Below, piece after piece: positions 7,183 to 14,891 of a stretch of DNA of 64,000 nt. Location: positions 290,021 through 354,020 of the forward strand of contig NZ_JAVHUY010000003.1 in the NCBI RefSeq assembly GCF_031085175.1. The letters run 5' to 3'. The first letter of the stretch is position 1. Each line of letters begins with the position of its first letter. The notes below the pieces were generated by a model, which worked only from the letters and a program-made list of their open reading frames with translations, was not told where the DNA came from and ran no database searches. The DNA comes from Phytohabitans maris (GTDB lineage: Bacteria; Actinomycetota; Actinomycetes; Mycobacteriales; Micromonosporaceae). Position numbers and translations under genes: made by a program.

Positions 7183-9062
7183 CGCGCCGCTTCGCCATCG
7201 GCTTCCCGCTCGTCGTGGCGGTGCTCGCCTGCCTGTCGCTGTACCGGGTGACGCTCGGCTTCCCGCTCTTCTACCTCGCCCTGCTCACGCTCATGCTCTT
7301 CTGGGTCACGCAGGCGACGAGCTGGAACATCCTCTCCGGCTACAGTGGATACTTCAGCTTCGGCCAGGCGGCGTACGTCGGCATCGGCGCGTACAGCACC
7401 GCTGTCCTCTTCGGACGGCACGGGGTCAACTTCTACGTCACGATCCTGGTGGCGGCCGGGCTGAGCGCGGTGCTGGCCCTCGCGGTCGGGGCGATCGCGT
7501 TCCGGCTGCGGTCGCTGCGCGGCGAGATCTTCGCGCTGCTCACGCTCGCGGTGCCGTTCATCCTCGCGGCGCTGGCCCGGATCAACTCGTCGATCGACGG
7601 CGGGCAGGGCATCATCGTCTCGGTCCCGCCGTTCCCCGCGGGGCTCGGGCTCTTCCAGGACTTCCTCTACCTGCTCAACCTGCTCGTCGCCGCGGTCGCC
7701 GTCCTGGTCGCGTACCTGATGCGGAAGTCCCGCTTCGGCTGGGCGCTCGCCGGCGTGCGGGACGCCGAGGACGTGGCCGAAGGGCTGGGCGTGCCCACCT
7801 TCCGGTACAAGATGCTGGCGTTGCTGGCCAGCGCGGTCATCGGCGGCGTGGGCGGCAGCCTCTTCGCGCTGCAGATCGGCTTCGTCGCGGTGGACAGCAT
7901 CTTCCACCTCACCGTCCCGCTCTTCGTCATCGTGATGAGTGTCCTGGGTGGACGGACGCACTGGCTCGGCCCGGTGGTCGGCGTGGTGCTGGTCGTGCTG
8001 CTCCAGGACCGGCTCACCGCGTCCGGGCTCGGCGAGTGGCAGCTCATCGTGCTCGGCGCGGTCCTCGTGCTGCTGGTGCTGCTCGCCCCCGAGGGCGTGT
8101 ACGCCCGGCTCCGCGCCCGCCCGCTGGTCGCGCTCGTCACCGCCGCCGTCGTGGCGGCGGCGGTGTGGCTGCCCGGCGAGCCGCTCGACGCGATACTCGT
8201 CGGCCTGCTGGCGGCGACGGCGGTGGCGCTGCTGCCGCTGCGCGCCGCTCCGCCCGCTCCGGTGGTCGCCGAGCCCGCCGAGCAGGCGGCTCCCGCTCCC
8301 GTCGCCCCGCCCGCGGAACCGGTCGGGGTGGGCGAGGTGCTCGTCGAGTGCCGCAACGTGGCCCGCTACTTCGGCGGGGTGCGGGCCCTCGAAGACGTCT
8401 CGCTGACCGTGCGGGAGGGCGAGATCGTCGGGCTGGTCGGGCCGAACGGCTCCGGCAAGACCACCCTCGTCGGCCTCCTGTCCGGCAGCCTGCGCCCCAC
8501 CCGGGGCAGCATCCACGTCGCCGGCAACGACCTCGCCAAGCTCCCGCCGCACCGGGTGGCCCACGCCGGGGTCGCCCGCACCTACCAGATCCCCCGGCCG
8601 TTCACCTCGATGACGGTACGGGACAACGTCGCGATGGCCATCATGTTCGGCCGCTCGCCGCGGTCCCTCGCCACCGCCCGGCGGGACGCCGCCGGGCCGC
8701 TCGACGTCGTCGGCCTCGGGCACCTCGCCGACGCGTACCCGGACAAGCTCAACCTGCACCAGCGCCAGCTTCTGGAGATCGCGCGCGCCCTCGCCGCCGA
8801 CCCCAAGGTGCTGCTGCTCGACGAGGCCCTCGCCGGCCTCAACCCCGCTGAGATCGACAACGCGGTCGAGGTGATCCGCCGCGTCCACCGCTCCGGCGTC
8901 TCGATCGTGATCGTCGAGCACCTGCTGCGCGTGGTGAACCAGCTCGCCACCCGCATCGTCGTCCTCGACCGGGGCACCCGCCTCGCGGACGGCGACCCGC
9001 GCGAGGTGCTCACCGACCCGGCCGTCGTCCGGGCCTACCTGGGGAAGCGTGCCCATGCTTGA
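7179..9062 (+). CDS. Fused Liv-type permease and ATPase (LivM-LivG)
   Basis: A single 627-aa protein joining two normally separate subunits. Residues about 1-355 are a LivM permease with multiple membrane segments (SWNILSGYSGYFSFGQAAYVG). Residues about 356-385 are an Ala/Pro-rich linker, and 386-627 a LivG ATPase. Walker A is GPNGSGKTT at 421-429, Walker B KVLLLDEALAGLNP and the switch His is in VIVEHLL. The ABC signature is degenerate: LNLHQRQLLEIARAL replaces LSGGQ. The frame is unbroken and codon use is uniform, so the fusion looks genuine. Start is by ATGA overlap with livH and the end overlaps livF. Confidence 0.9.
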   Translation: MTRRFAIGFPLVVAVLACLSLYRVTLGFPLFYLALLTLMLFWVTQATSWNILSGYSGYFSFGQAAYVGIGAYSTAVLFGRHGVNFYVTILVAAGLSAVLALAVGAIAFRLRSLRGEIFALLTLAVPFILAALARINSSIDGGQGIIVSVPPFPAGLGLFQDFLYLLNLLVAAVAVLVAYLMRKSRFGWALAGVRDAEDVAEGLGVPTFRYKMLALLASAVIGGVGGSLFALQIGFVAVDSIFHLTVPLFVIVMSVLGGRTHWLGPVVGVVLVVLLQDRLTASGLGEWQLIVLGAVLVLLVLLAPEGVYARLRARPLVALVTAAVVAAAVWLPGEPLDAILVGLLAATAVALLPLRAAPPAPVVAEPAEQAAPAPVAPPAEPVGVGEVLVECRNVARYFGGVRALEDVSLTVREGEIVGLVGPNGSGKTTLVGLLSGSLRPTRGSIHVAGNDLAKLPPHRVAHAGVARTYQIPRPFTSMTVRDNVAMAIMFGRSPRSLATARRDAAGPLDVVGLGHLADAYPDKLNLHQRQLLEIARALAADPKVLLLDEALAGLNPAEIDNAVEVIRRVHRSGVSIVIVEHLLRVVNQLATRIVVLDRGTRLADGDPREVLTDPAVVRAYLGKRAHA

Positions 9063-9759
9063 GATCCGGCAGCTGGATGCCTTCTACGGCGACGCGCAGG
9101 CGCTGTGGGGGGTCACCATGGACGTCCACGATGGAGAGACGGTCGCCGTCCTCGGTACCAACGGCGCCGGCAAGTCCACTCTGGTCAACGCCGTCGCCGG
9201 GCTGCACGCCAAGCGCTCCGGCCGGATCTCGGTGGGCGGGCGGGACGTCGCCGCCCTGCCCGCGCACAAGGTCTGCGAGTACGGCGTCGCCGTCGTACCC
9301 GAGGGCCGCCGGGTCTTCCCGGGCATGTCCGTGTACGACAACCTCTGCCTCGGCGCGTACCGCCGCACGGCGCGCGCCGAGTACCGCAAGGGCCTCGACC
9401 GGGTCCACGACATCTTCCCCCGGCTGCGGCAGCGCACCGGGCAGCTCGCCGGCAGCCTCAGCGGCGGCGAGCAGCAGATGCTGGCGATCGGCCGGGCGCT
9501 CATGGCGAAACCCACACTGCTGCTGCTCGACGAGCCGTCGCTGGGGCTGGCCCCGGTGATGACCGACGAGGTGTTCGAGGCGATCGAGGCGGTCAACGCC
9601 CAGGGGGTGAGCGTGCTGCTGGTCGAGCAGGACGTCGACCGTGCCCTGGAGGCGGCCAGCCGCGGCTACCTGCTCGCCGAAGGGCGCGTGGCCGGCGCCG
9701 GCACCTCGGCCGAGCTCCGCGCCAGCGACACCGTCCAGCGCAGCGTACTGGGTATCTGA
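9055..9759 (+). CDS. livF: Liv-type ABC transporter ATPase (LivF-like)
   Basis: A 234-aa ABC ATPase with canonical motifs: Walker A GTNGAGKST, signature LSGGEQQML, Walker B LLLLDEPSLGLAP and the His-loop replaced by Gln in LLVEQDVD, as usual for LivF. It pairs with the LivG half of the preceding fusion to drive uptake. ATG 9055 lies inside the end of the fusion gene with GGGGAAG 7 nt upstream; GTG 9049 is an alternative. It ends the transporter block and is followed by two GC palindromes before the second amidohydrolase. Confidence 0.9.
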   Translation: MLEIRQLDAFYGDAQALWGVTMDVHDGETVAVLGTNGAGKSTLVNAVAGLHAKRSGRISVGGRDVAALPAHKVCEYGVAVVPEGRRVFPGMSVYDNLCLGAYRRTARAEYRKGLDRVHDIFPRLRQRTGQLAGSLSGGEQQMLAIGRALMAKPTLLLLDEPSLGLAPVMTDEVFEAIEAVNAQGVSVLLVEQDVDRALEAASRGYLLAEGRVAGAGTSAELRASDTVQRSVLGI

Positions 9760-9779
9760 GCCCCGTACCGACTCCTATC

Positions 9780-9819
9780 GCGGCCCGCGCGGGCCGCCCC
9801 TTCGCGGCCCGCGGGCCGC
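9780..9819. repeat. Two tandem GC palindromes after livF
   Basis: 9780-9797 is an 18-bp perfect palindrome built on GCGGCCCGC, and 9804-9819 a second, 16-bp, perfect palindrome of nearly the same sequence. Both lie in the 84-nt gap between livF and the second amidohydrolase. As RNA they would form competing hairpins, possibly attenuating transcription or protecting the transporter mRNA. Confidence 0.6.
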
Positions 9820-9843
9820 CCCCACCACAAGGGAGTATCCACA

Positions 9844-11508
9844 ATGCACAGAGATGGCGATACCACCATGCCCGGATTCGGCAGACGCAACCTGTTGAAG
9901 GCCGGCGCCGCGGTCGGTGTGGCCGGTGCCGTGGCGGCCCCGGCGCCCGCCTCCGCGCACGGGTCGGGCCACGGGCCGGTGGAGCGCGTCGCGCTCGTCA
10001 ACGGCCGCGTCCACACCATGGACAAGCGAAGCTCGGTGGTGAACGCGGTCCTGGTCGAGGACGGCGTCTTCACCGCGGTCGGCCGGGACGTCCCCCGCGG
10101 CGGCCAGGGGCTCAAGGTGATCGACCTGCGCGGCCGTACGGTGGTGCCGGGCATCGTCGAGGGCCACATCCACATCGTCAGCCTCGCCAACCGCCCCGGC
10201 TACCACGTCGTCATCGAGAACGCCCGCAACATCCGGGAGATCCAGGAGCTGCTCGCCAAGCGGCGACGCGGGGTACCGCCCGGCGAGTTCGTCACGGCGA
10301 TGGGCGGCTGGCACCCGAACATGTTCGCCGAGCGCCGGGTGCCCAACCGGGCCGAGCTCGACGCGGCCGTACCCGACCGGCCGGTGCTGCTCTTCCAGAA
10401 CTTCAGCGGGCCGGCGACCGCCAACAGCCTCGGCAAGGCGTTCCTCGAGACGGCGTCGATCCCCGTCGTCGTCGCCGAGGACGGCACGATCACGGCCGGC
10501 GCCCAGTCCAACGCCGCGCTGTACCACCTGCGGGTGCGGCAGACGTTCGAGGACAAGAAGCGCAGCACCCGGGACGCGATGGCGTACGCGGCGAGCGTCG
10601 GCCTCACCGCCTCACTGGACCAGGTGCTCTTCCCCACGCCCGGCCCGCTCGCCCCGACCCAGAGCCTGTCCAACCTGGACCACTACCGCATGTACGACTC
10701 GTGGCTGGCGGTGCACGCCGACGGCGACGCGATCGTCCGGTTGCAGACCAACTTCCTGCACAACCAGAACGACATCAACCTGCCCGAGCTGAAGGAGCGG
10801 CTGCGCAACGTCTTCCCGCTCTTCGGCGACGACATGCTGATGACCGGCGCGATCGGCGAGTGGGGTGCGCCCGGCGACGGCTCCGGCGCGGCGTGGCTGG
10901 AGGCGCAGCGGCTGATCGCCCAGGCCGGCTGGCGCAACACGAACCGGGCGCTCAGCCTCGCCCAGTTTCAGAACATCGTGGCGGCGTACGAGGCGGTCGA
11001 CGCGGAGTTCGGCATCAAGGGTCTACGATGGACCGTCCACCATGTACCGTTCGTGACGCCGGAGCTGCTGTCGCGGCTGGGCGCGCTCGGTGGCAGCGTG
11101 CAGGTCGGCACGTTCCGGTACCCGTCGGGTACGGCGGGCGCGAGCGGCTCGCCGTTCCGCTCCATCCTGGACAGTGGCATCCCGCACGCCGGCATCCACA
11201 TGGACGGCGTGCACATCGCGCCGCTCAACCCGTTCTTCGGCCTGTACTTCGCGGTCACCGGCCGCAACGCGCTCGGCGACCTCATCAACGACGGCCAGCA
11301 GATCAGCCGCGCCGAGGCGCTGCGGATGTTCACCGTCAACAACGCCTGGCACCTGAGCATGGAAGACAAGATCGGCTCGATCGAGAAGGGCAAGCTGGCC
11401 GACCTGGTCGTCCTCGACCGCGACTACTTCTCGGTGCCGGCCGAGGAGATCAAGCGCATCCGCCCGGTCCTGACGATGGTCGGCGGCAAGGTGGTCTACG
11501 AACGCTGA
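9844..11508 (+). CDS. Second Tat-exported amidohydrolase (YtcJ-like)
   Basis: A 554-aa paralogue of the enzyme at 3287-4975. It has a twin-arginine signal (GRRNLLKAG, residues 13-21, then a hydrophobic Ala/Val stretch ending near ASA) and the metal-binding pair His108/His110 in EGHIHIV. Shared segments with the first copy include NRPGYH/NRPGRH, GVPPGEFVTAMGG/GVPAGEFVTTIGG and the C-terminal DLVVLDRDYFSVPAEEI. ATG 9844 has GGGAG 8 nt upstream. The two enzymes flank the Liv transporter, suggesting outside hydrolysis of related substrates followed by uptake. Substrates are unknown; divergence between the copies implies different specificities rather than a recent duplication. Confidence 0.86.
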   Translation: MHRDGDTTMPGFGRRNLLKAGAAVGVAGAVAAPAPASAHGSGHGPVERVALVNGRVHTMDKRSSVVNAVLVEDGVFTAVGRDVPRGGQGLKVIDLRGRTVVPGIVEGHIHIVSLANRPGYHVVIENARNIREIQELLAKRRRGVPPGEFVTAMGGWHPNMFAERRVPNRAELDAAVPDRPVLLFQNFSGPATANSLGKAFLETASIPVVVAEDGTITAGAQSNAALYHLRVRQTFEDKKRSTRDAMAYAASVGLTASLDQVLFPTPGPLAPTQSLSNLDHYRMYDSWLAVHADGDAIVRLQTNFLHNQNDINLPELKERLRNVFPLFGDDMLMTGAIGEWGAPGDGSGAAWLEAQRLIAQAGWRNTNRALSLAQFQNIVAAYEAVDAEFGIKGLRWTVHHVPFVTPELLSRLGALGGSVQVGTFRYPSGTAGASGSPFRSILDSGIPHAGIHMDGVHIAPLNPFFGLYFAVTGRNALGDLINDGQQISRAEALRMFTVNNAWHLSMEDKIGSIEKGKLADLVVLDRDYFSVPAEEIKRIRPVLTMVGGKVVYER

Positions 11509-11650
11509 CCCGTCGCTGTCTCCGGACCGTCGCTCCCGCGGCGTCGCCCTCACCCCGCTGTCGCATCCGGCGCGGGCGCTCCAGACGAGCCAACGGCTAC
11601 GCGCGGTCCGGGGTCACGACCTCCGCACGGGCGCTATCCGCCCCGGAGCC

Positions 11651-11824
11651 GGGTGGGCTTGTCCCGCGGAGCCGGCAGCGGAGGCCGGGGATTTCGGCGA
11701 GCGCCAGCTCGCCGCCGGCCTCCGCGGTGCCCGCGGGAAAGCACCCCAGGAAAACGCTCCGCTGCGCTCCACGTTTCCCCGGGGACCCCGCGCGTGCGGT
11801 CCGCAGCTGACGCGGACCGGGGCA
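11651..11824 (+). repeat. Dispersed ~174-bp repeat, copy A
   Basis: This segment matches 41850-42021 in inverted orientation, with blocks of near identity such as CGCTCCGCTGCGCTCCACG and TTTCCCCGGGGACCCCGCG. It fills much of the 325-nt gap between the convergent ends of the second amidohydrolase (+) and the sortase gene (-). It has no convincing coding signal. It may be a palindromic or transcription-end repeat family of this genome. The rest of the gap (11509-11650) shows nothing recognisable. Confidence 0.8.
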
Positions 11825-11833
11825 CGCGTGCTT

Positions 11834-13702
11834 TTAGCTCTCGCCGCGGCGTGACTTCACGAGGGAGGCGAAGACGACGACGTTGTCGGCGTAGCCGGTG
11901 GTGCCGCCCACCCACCGGCCGCCGCAGGTGATGAGGCGCAGGCCGGGGCGGCTGAAGTCGCCGAACACCTCGTCGGTGGGGAGGTTGTCGCGGTCGAAGC
12001 GCCTGACCGCGTTGACCTCGAAGACGGCGACCGAGCCGTCCGCGCGGCTGATCTCGACGCGGTTGCCGGGGCGCAGGCGGGACAGCTTGTGGAAGACGGA
12101 CGGGCCGCTGCCGCTGTCGACGTGGCCGACGATCACCGCGGGGCCGTACTCGCCGGGGGTGGGCCCCTTGTTGTACCAGCCGGCCTCGTCGAAGCGCGAA
12201 CCCGTGGGCACGTCGATGGCGCCGCTCGGCGCGTTGCCGACCGGGTGGACGGGGGCGCTGATCTGGACCGCGTTGGCCCGGACGCGGACCGGCAGGCTGC
12301 GTTCGAGCACCGGGAAGTCGCGCGGTGCCGGCCAGAATCGGGCGGCCGGGCCGTCGGGGAGGACCTTGACGCCGGTGAGGCGTTCGAAGGCGAAGCCGCT
12401 GACGGTCAGCAGCATCAGCGCGATGATCAGCGACATGATGAGGCGTACGCCCCAGTCGGGGCCGCCGACCCGCCGGGCCGTCCGGCGTACGGGGCCGACG
12501 CCCCATCGGGCTGCCGGGGCGCTCGCGCCCCGCGGACCGCGGTGCGGTGCCGGTCGCGGATTGGTCGCGGGGACGGTTTCGGCCTTCGGCCGGACGGCGG
12601 GGAGGGCGGCTTGCGGCCCCGCCGCCGCTTGCGGCCCCGCCGCCGCTTGCGGCCCCGCCGCCGCTTGCGGCCCCGCCGCCGCTTGCGGCCGCGGTGCCGG
12701 GGTGGTTGCGGCCTCCGCCGGGGCGGCCGCGTCCCCGGGCCGGGCGGCCGCTTCTGGCCGCGGTGCCGGGGTGGTCGCGGCCTCCGCCGGGGTCGCGGTT
12801 TGTGGCCGCGCTGCGGGGATGGCCGGCTCCTCCGCCGGCGTTGCCGGGGTCGTCGGCGCTTTCGGGGGCGCCGGCGTTGTCCGGGTCGTCGGGGCCGTCG
12901 CGGCCTGCGCCGGGGCTGCGGCTTGAGACCGCACGGCCGGAAAGGGCGTGCGGGCGGGACGGGACGGGTCGTGGTGGCGCATGGCCCGCCTGAGGGCGCC
13001 CGCGTACCACGACCTGTTTCGCACGGCGCGGTGCCGACCGCCCGCCGCGCCACCGGGTCGCGGTGCCGACAAAATCCCTGACTTTGCTGCCTCGACGGCG
13101 CGGGAAGCGACAAAGTCCCTGACTTTGTCGGGATCTTGACCAACGCGCGGCGCGGAAGCGGGGGGCGATCCCGGGGCGGGGCTCGCCCCCGGAGCGGAGG
13201 TCGCCCCCGGAGCGGGACTCGAACCGGACGCCGTGCCTGGCCCCGAAGCGGAACCCGGCCCGGGAGCCGAGCCCGACCCCGAGGTGGGGCCCGAACCCGG
13301 AGCGGGGCCCGAACCCGGAGCGGGGCCCGAACCCGGAGCGGGGCCCGAACCCGGAGCGGGGCCCGAACCCGGAGCGGGGCCCGAACCCGGAGCGGGGCCC
13401 GAACCCGGAGCGGGGCCCGAACCCGCGCGGGCGCTTCCGAAGGTGGAGAGCTCCGCCCGGGAGACGGCGGCCGCCTGGCGGCGGGGCGCGGGTTCGGGCG
13501 GTGGGTCGGGCGCCGGCTCTGGCGTGGCGGGCGGCGGAGCTTCGGGCGTTTGGCCCTGGCCCGGCTCAGCGTGGCCATCGTCAGAGGGGGCACGCCCGGG
13601 CGACGAGGCCACGCTGGCGCGGGCGATCTCGCGGACGATGCCCGCAGCCGCGTTCATGACGGCCTCGGCGCCCGGCCACCGCCGGTTGTCGCGTCCGGCC
13701 AT
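11834..13702 (-). CDS. Class F sortase with long repetitive N-terminal region
   Basis: A 622-aa frame whose last ~200 residues are a class F sortase. One membrane segment lies at about 418-440; the catalytic His is near 527 (VGHVDSGSGPSVF), the catalytic Cys near 593 (LITCGG) and an Arg follows at 596. Class F sortases transpeptidate surface proteins in actinobacteria and are usually only 200-250 aa. Here ~415 residues precede the membrane segment, low-complexity and rich in Pro/Ala/Gly/Ser, with two 18-bp-unit tandem repeats (GSGPAP and AAAGPQ units). The start at 13702 lies 11 nt after the stop of the upstream surface-protein gene, with no strong ribosome site, so a downstream start, closer to the membrane segment, is possible. 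Confidence 0.8.
   Translation of the reverse strand: MAGRDNRRWPGAEAVMNAAAGIVREIARASVASSPGRAPSDDGHAEPGQGQTPEAPPPATPEPAPDPPPEPAPRRQAAAVSRAELSTFGSARAGSGPAPGSGPAPGSGPAPGSGPAPGSGPAPGSGPAPGSGPAPGSGPTSGSGSAPGPGSASGPGTASGSSPAPGATSAPGASPAPGSPPASAPRVGQDPDKVRDFVASRAVEAAKSGILSAPRPGGAAGGRHRAVRNRSWYAGALRRAMRHHDPSRPARTPFPAVRSQAAAPAQAATAPTTRTTPAPPKAPTTPATPAEEPAIPAARPQTATPAEAATTPAPRPEAAARPGDAAAPAEAATTPAPRPQAAAGPQAAAGPQAAAGPQAAAGPQAALPAVRPKAETVPATNPRPAPHRGPRGASAPAARWGVGPVRRTARRVGGPDWGVRLIMSLIIALMLLTVSGFAFERLTGVKVLPDGPAARFWPAPRDFPVLERSLPVRVRANAVQISAPVHPVGNAPSGAIDVPTGSRFDEAGWYNKGPTPGEYGPAVIVGHVDSGSGPSVFHKLSRLRPGNRVEISRADGSVAVFEVNAVRRFDRDNLPTDEVFGDFSRPGLRLITCGGRWVGGTTGYADNVVVFASLVKSRRGES
12610..12690. repeat. 18-bp tandem repeat inside the sortase gene
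   Basis: Four perfect copies of CTTGCGGCCCCGCCGCCG (12610-12681) and a partial fifth. On the coding (minus) strand they give a repeated six-residue unit of the AAAGPQ type. Unit length is a multiple of three, so copy-number change keeps the frame. Confidence 0.9.
13068..13139. repeat. CAAAGTC-type repeat module, copy 1 (inside sortase frame)
   Basis: Two near-identical units, ACAAAATCCCTGACTTTG and ACAAAGTCCCTGACTTTG, lie about 28 nt apart. Each is itself nearly palindromic (CAAAGTC...GACTTTG). The same module, with the second unit inverted, occurs in non-coding DNA at 42497-42565. Within the sortase frame it would encode the odd segment DKVRDFVASRAVEAAKSG. Confidence 0.85.
13281..13424. repeat. 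18-bp tandem repeat inside the sortase gene (GSGPAP units)
   Basis: Seven perfect copies of GGAGCGGGGCCCGAACCC (13299-13424) preceded by one variant copy. On the minus strand they encode the unit GSGPAP. Perfect identity of units indicates recent expansion, so copy number may vary between strains. Confidence 0.92.
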
Positions 13703-13713
13703 GCGCGGTCCGG

Positions 13714-14397
13714 TCAGCTGCCGGATCCGGCGCTACGGCGGCTGCGGACGATCAGCGCGACACCGGCGCCCACCGCGACGACGCCCAGGCCGCCGGTCAG
13801 GACCAGCGGGCTGACCGTGCCGCCGGCGGTACCGCCGGCGCCCGTGGCCGGGCCGCGGCTGGCCTTGCTCATGTTGACGACGGTGAGGGTGGTGTTGGCG
13901 GTGGTCTGGTTGCGGCAGGTCAGGACGACGTCGTACGTGTTCGGCGGCTTGCGGTCGGGGACCGTGGCGGTGCCGGTCAGCAGCCCGTTGTTCGGGCTGA
14001 CCGACGCCCGGCCGAACGCGTCGGAGCGCACGGTGGCCTCCCGGTCGTTGCCGTCGCAGCTGGCCTGGATCTCCACCTGGTCGCCGGCCTGCACGGTGCT
14101 CGGCGTGACCTGGACGAACACCTCGGCACCCCGCACACCGGACGGAACGCCACGCGCGCCGGACGGAACACCGTCCGCGCCGGACGGAACGCCACGCGCG
14201 CCAGACGAGACACCGGCTGCGCCGGACGGAACGCCACGGGGCTGGGCCTGAGGTGGAGCCGCGCCGGCTGGAAGGGAAGCATCCGCGCCGCGGGCCGCGA
14301 CTGGTGCGGCGGCGGACGCCTGCAGCGCGGGAAGACCGGTCATCACGGCGGCGGTCGTAGCGACGAACATAGTACGAGCGACGAAGTTGTAGCTCAT
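13714..14397 (-). CDS. Putative secreted, membrane-anchored surface protein (candidate sortase substrate)
   Basis: A 227-aa protein with an N-terminal signal peptide (hydrophobic stretch to about residue 30, ALQASA|A). A seven-residue repeat region (VPSGARG-like, about five units) follows, then a beta-sandwich-like domain (VFVQVTPSTVQAGDQVEIQASC, later DVVLTCRNQTT). The C-terminus holds GPATGAGG, a hydrophobic segment and a basic tail RSRRSAGSGS. That layout is a cell-wall sorting signal, but the LPXTG motif is replaced by something like GPATG. It is immediately upstream of the class F sortase in the same direction, so it is a likely substrate. No close functional family is recognised. ATG 14397 is chosen because it begins the signal peptide. 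Confidence 0.72.
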   Translation of the reverse strand: MSYNFVARTMFVATTAAVMTGLPALQASAAAPVAARGADASLPAGAAPPQAQPRGVPSGAAGVSSGARGVPSGADGVPSGARGVPSGVRGAEVFVQVTPSTVQAGDQVEIQASCDGNDREATVRSDAFGRASVSPNNGLLTGTATVPDRKPPNTYDVVLTCRNQTTANTTLTVVNMSKASRGPATGAGGTAGGTVSPLVLTGGLGVVAVGAGVALIVRSRRSAGSGS

Positions 14398-14421
14398 GAC
14401 TTCTGGGTTTCCCGACCGCCT

Positions 14422-14820
14422 GGGGCACAAACGGGCCGCCGCGCAAACCACCGCCACCGCCCGAACGGCCCACGCGCGGACGCGCGCCGCCGCCCAAACG
14501 CGCCACCGCCACACACGCCACCGCCACACACGCCGCCGCCCACACACGCCACCGCCACACAGGCCGCCGCCCACACGGCCGCCGCCCACACAGGCCGCCG
14601 CCCACACGGCCGCCGCCCACACAGGCCGCCGCCCACACAGGCCGCCGCCCACACACGGCCGCCGCCACACAGGCCGCCCGCCCACACACGGCCACCGCCA
14701 CACAGGCCGCCCGCCCACACACGGCCACCGCCCACACGCGCCGCCAGGCGAAAGCGCGAAACGCCGCCGCGCGAAAAACGCCAAAACGCCGCCGCGCCCA
14801 AAAGCGCGAAAACACCGCCG
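14422..14820. repeat. 399-nt tract with no T on the + strand, containing tandem repeats
   Basis: From 14422 to 14820 the + strand contains only A, C and G; after one T at 14821 it is again T-free to 14886. The middle (about 14500-14740) is made of degenerate ~15-bp units such as CACACAGGCCGCCGCC. Because the minus strand has no A here, all three minus frames lack stop codons, which creates long spurious open frames. It fills the gap between the SnoaL-like gene (stop at 14892) and the surface-protein start (14397). I see no signal of a real gene in it. Confidence 0.95.
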
Positions 14821-14891
14821 TGCGAAAGCGCGAAAGCGCCACAACGCCGCCAGGCAAGCGGAGCGCCGGGGGAAGGGCGAACGGGCTGGGC

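Noticed and set aside
8750..8800. Frameshift or sequencing error at the degenerate LivG signature
   Set aside because: The frame continues with intact Walker B and His-loop, and other LivG proteins also have poor signatures.
9105..11810. 901-aa + strand frame over livF and the second amidohydrolase
   Set aside because: It lies in a different frame from both genes, is Arg/Gly/Pro-rich, and lacks any motif.
13281..13424. Possible CRISPR array
   Set aside because: Units are 18 bp, directly abutting, with no spacers; it is a coding tandem repeat. The same applies to 12610-12690 and the T-free tract.
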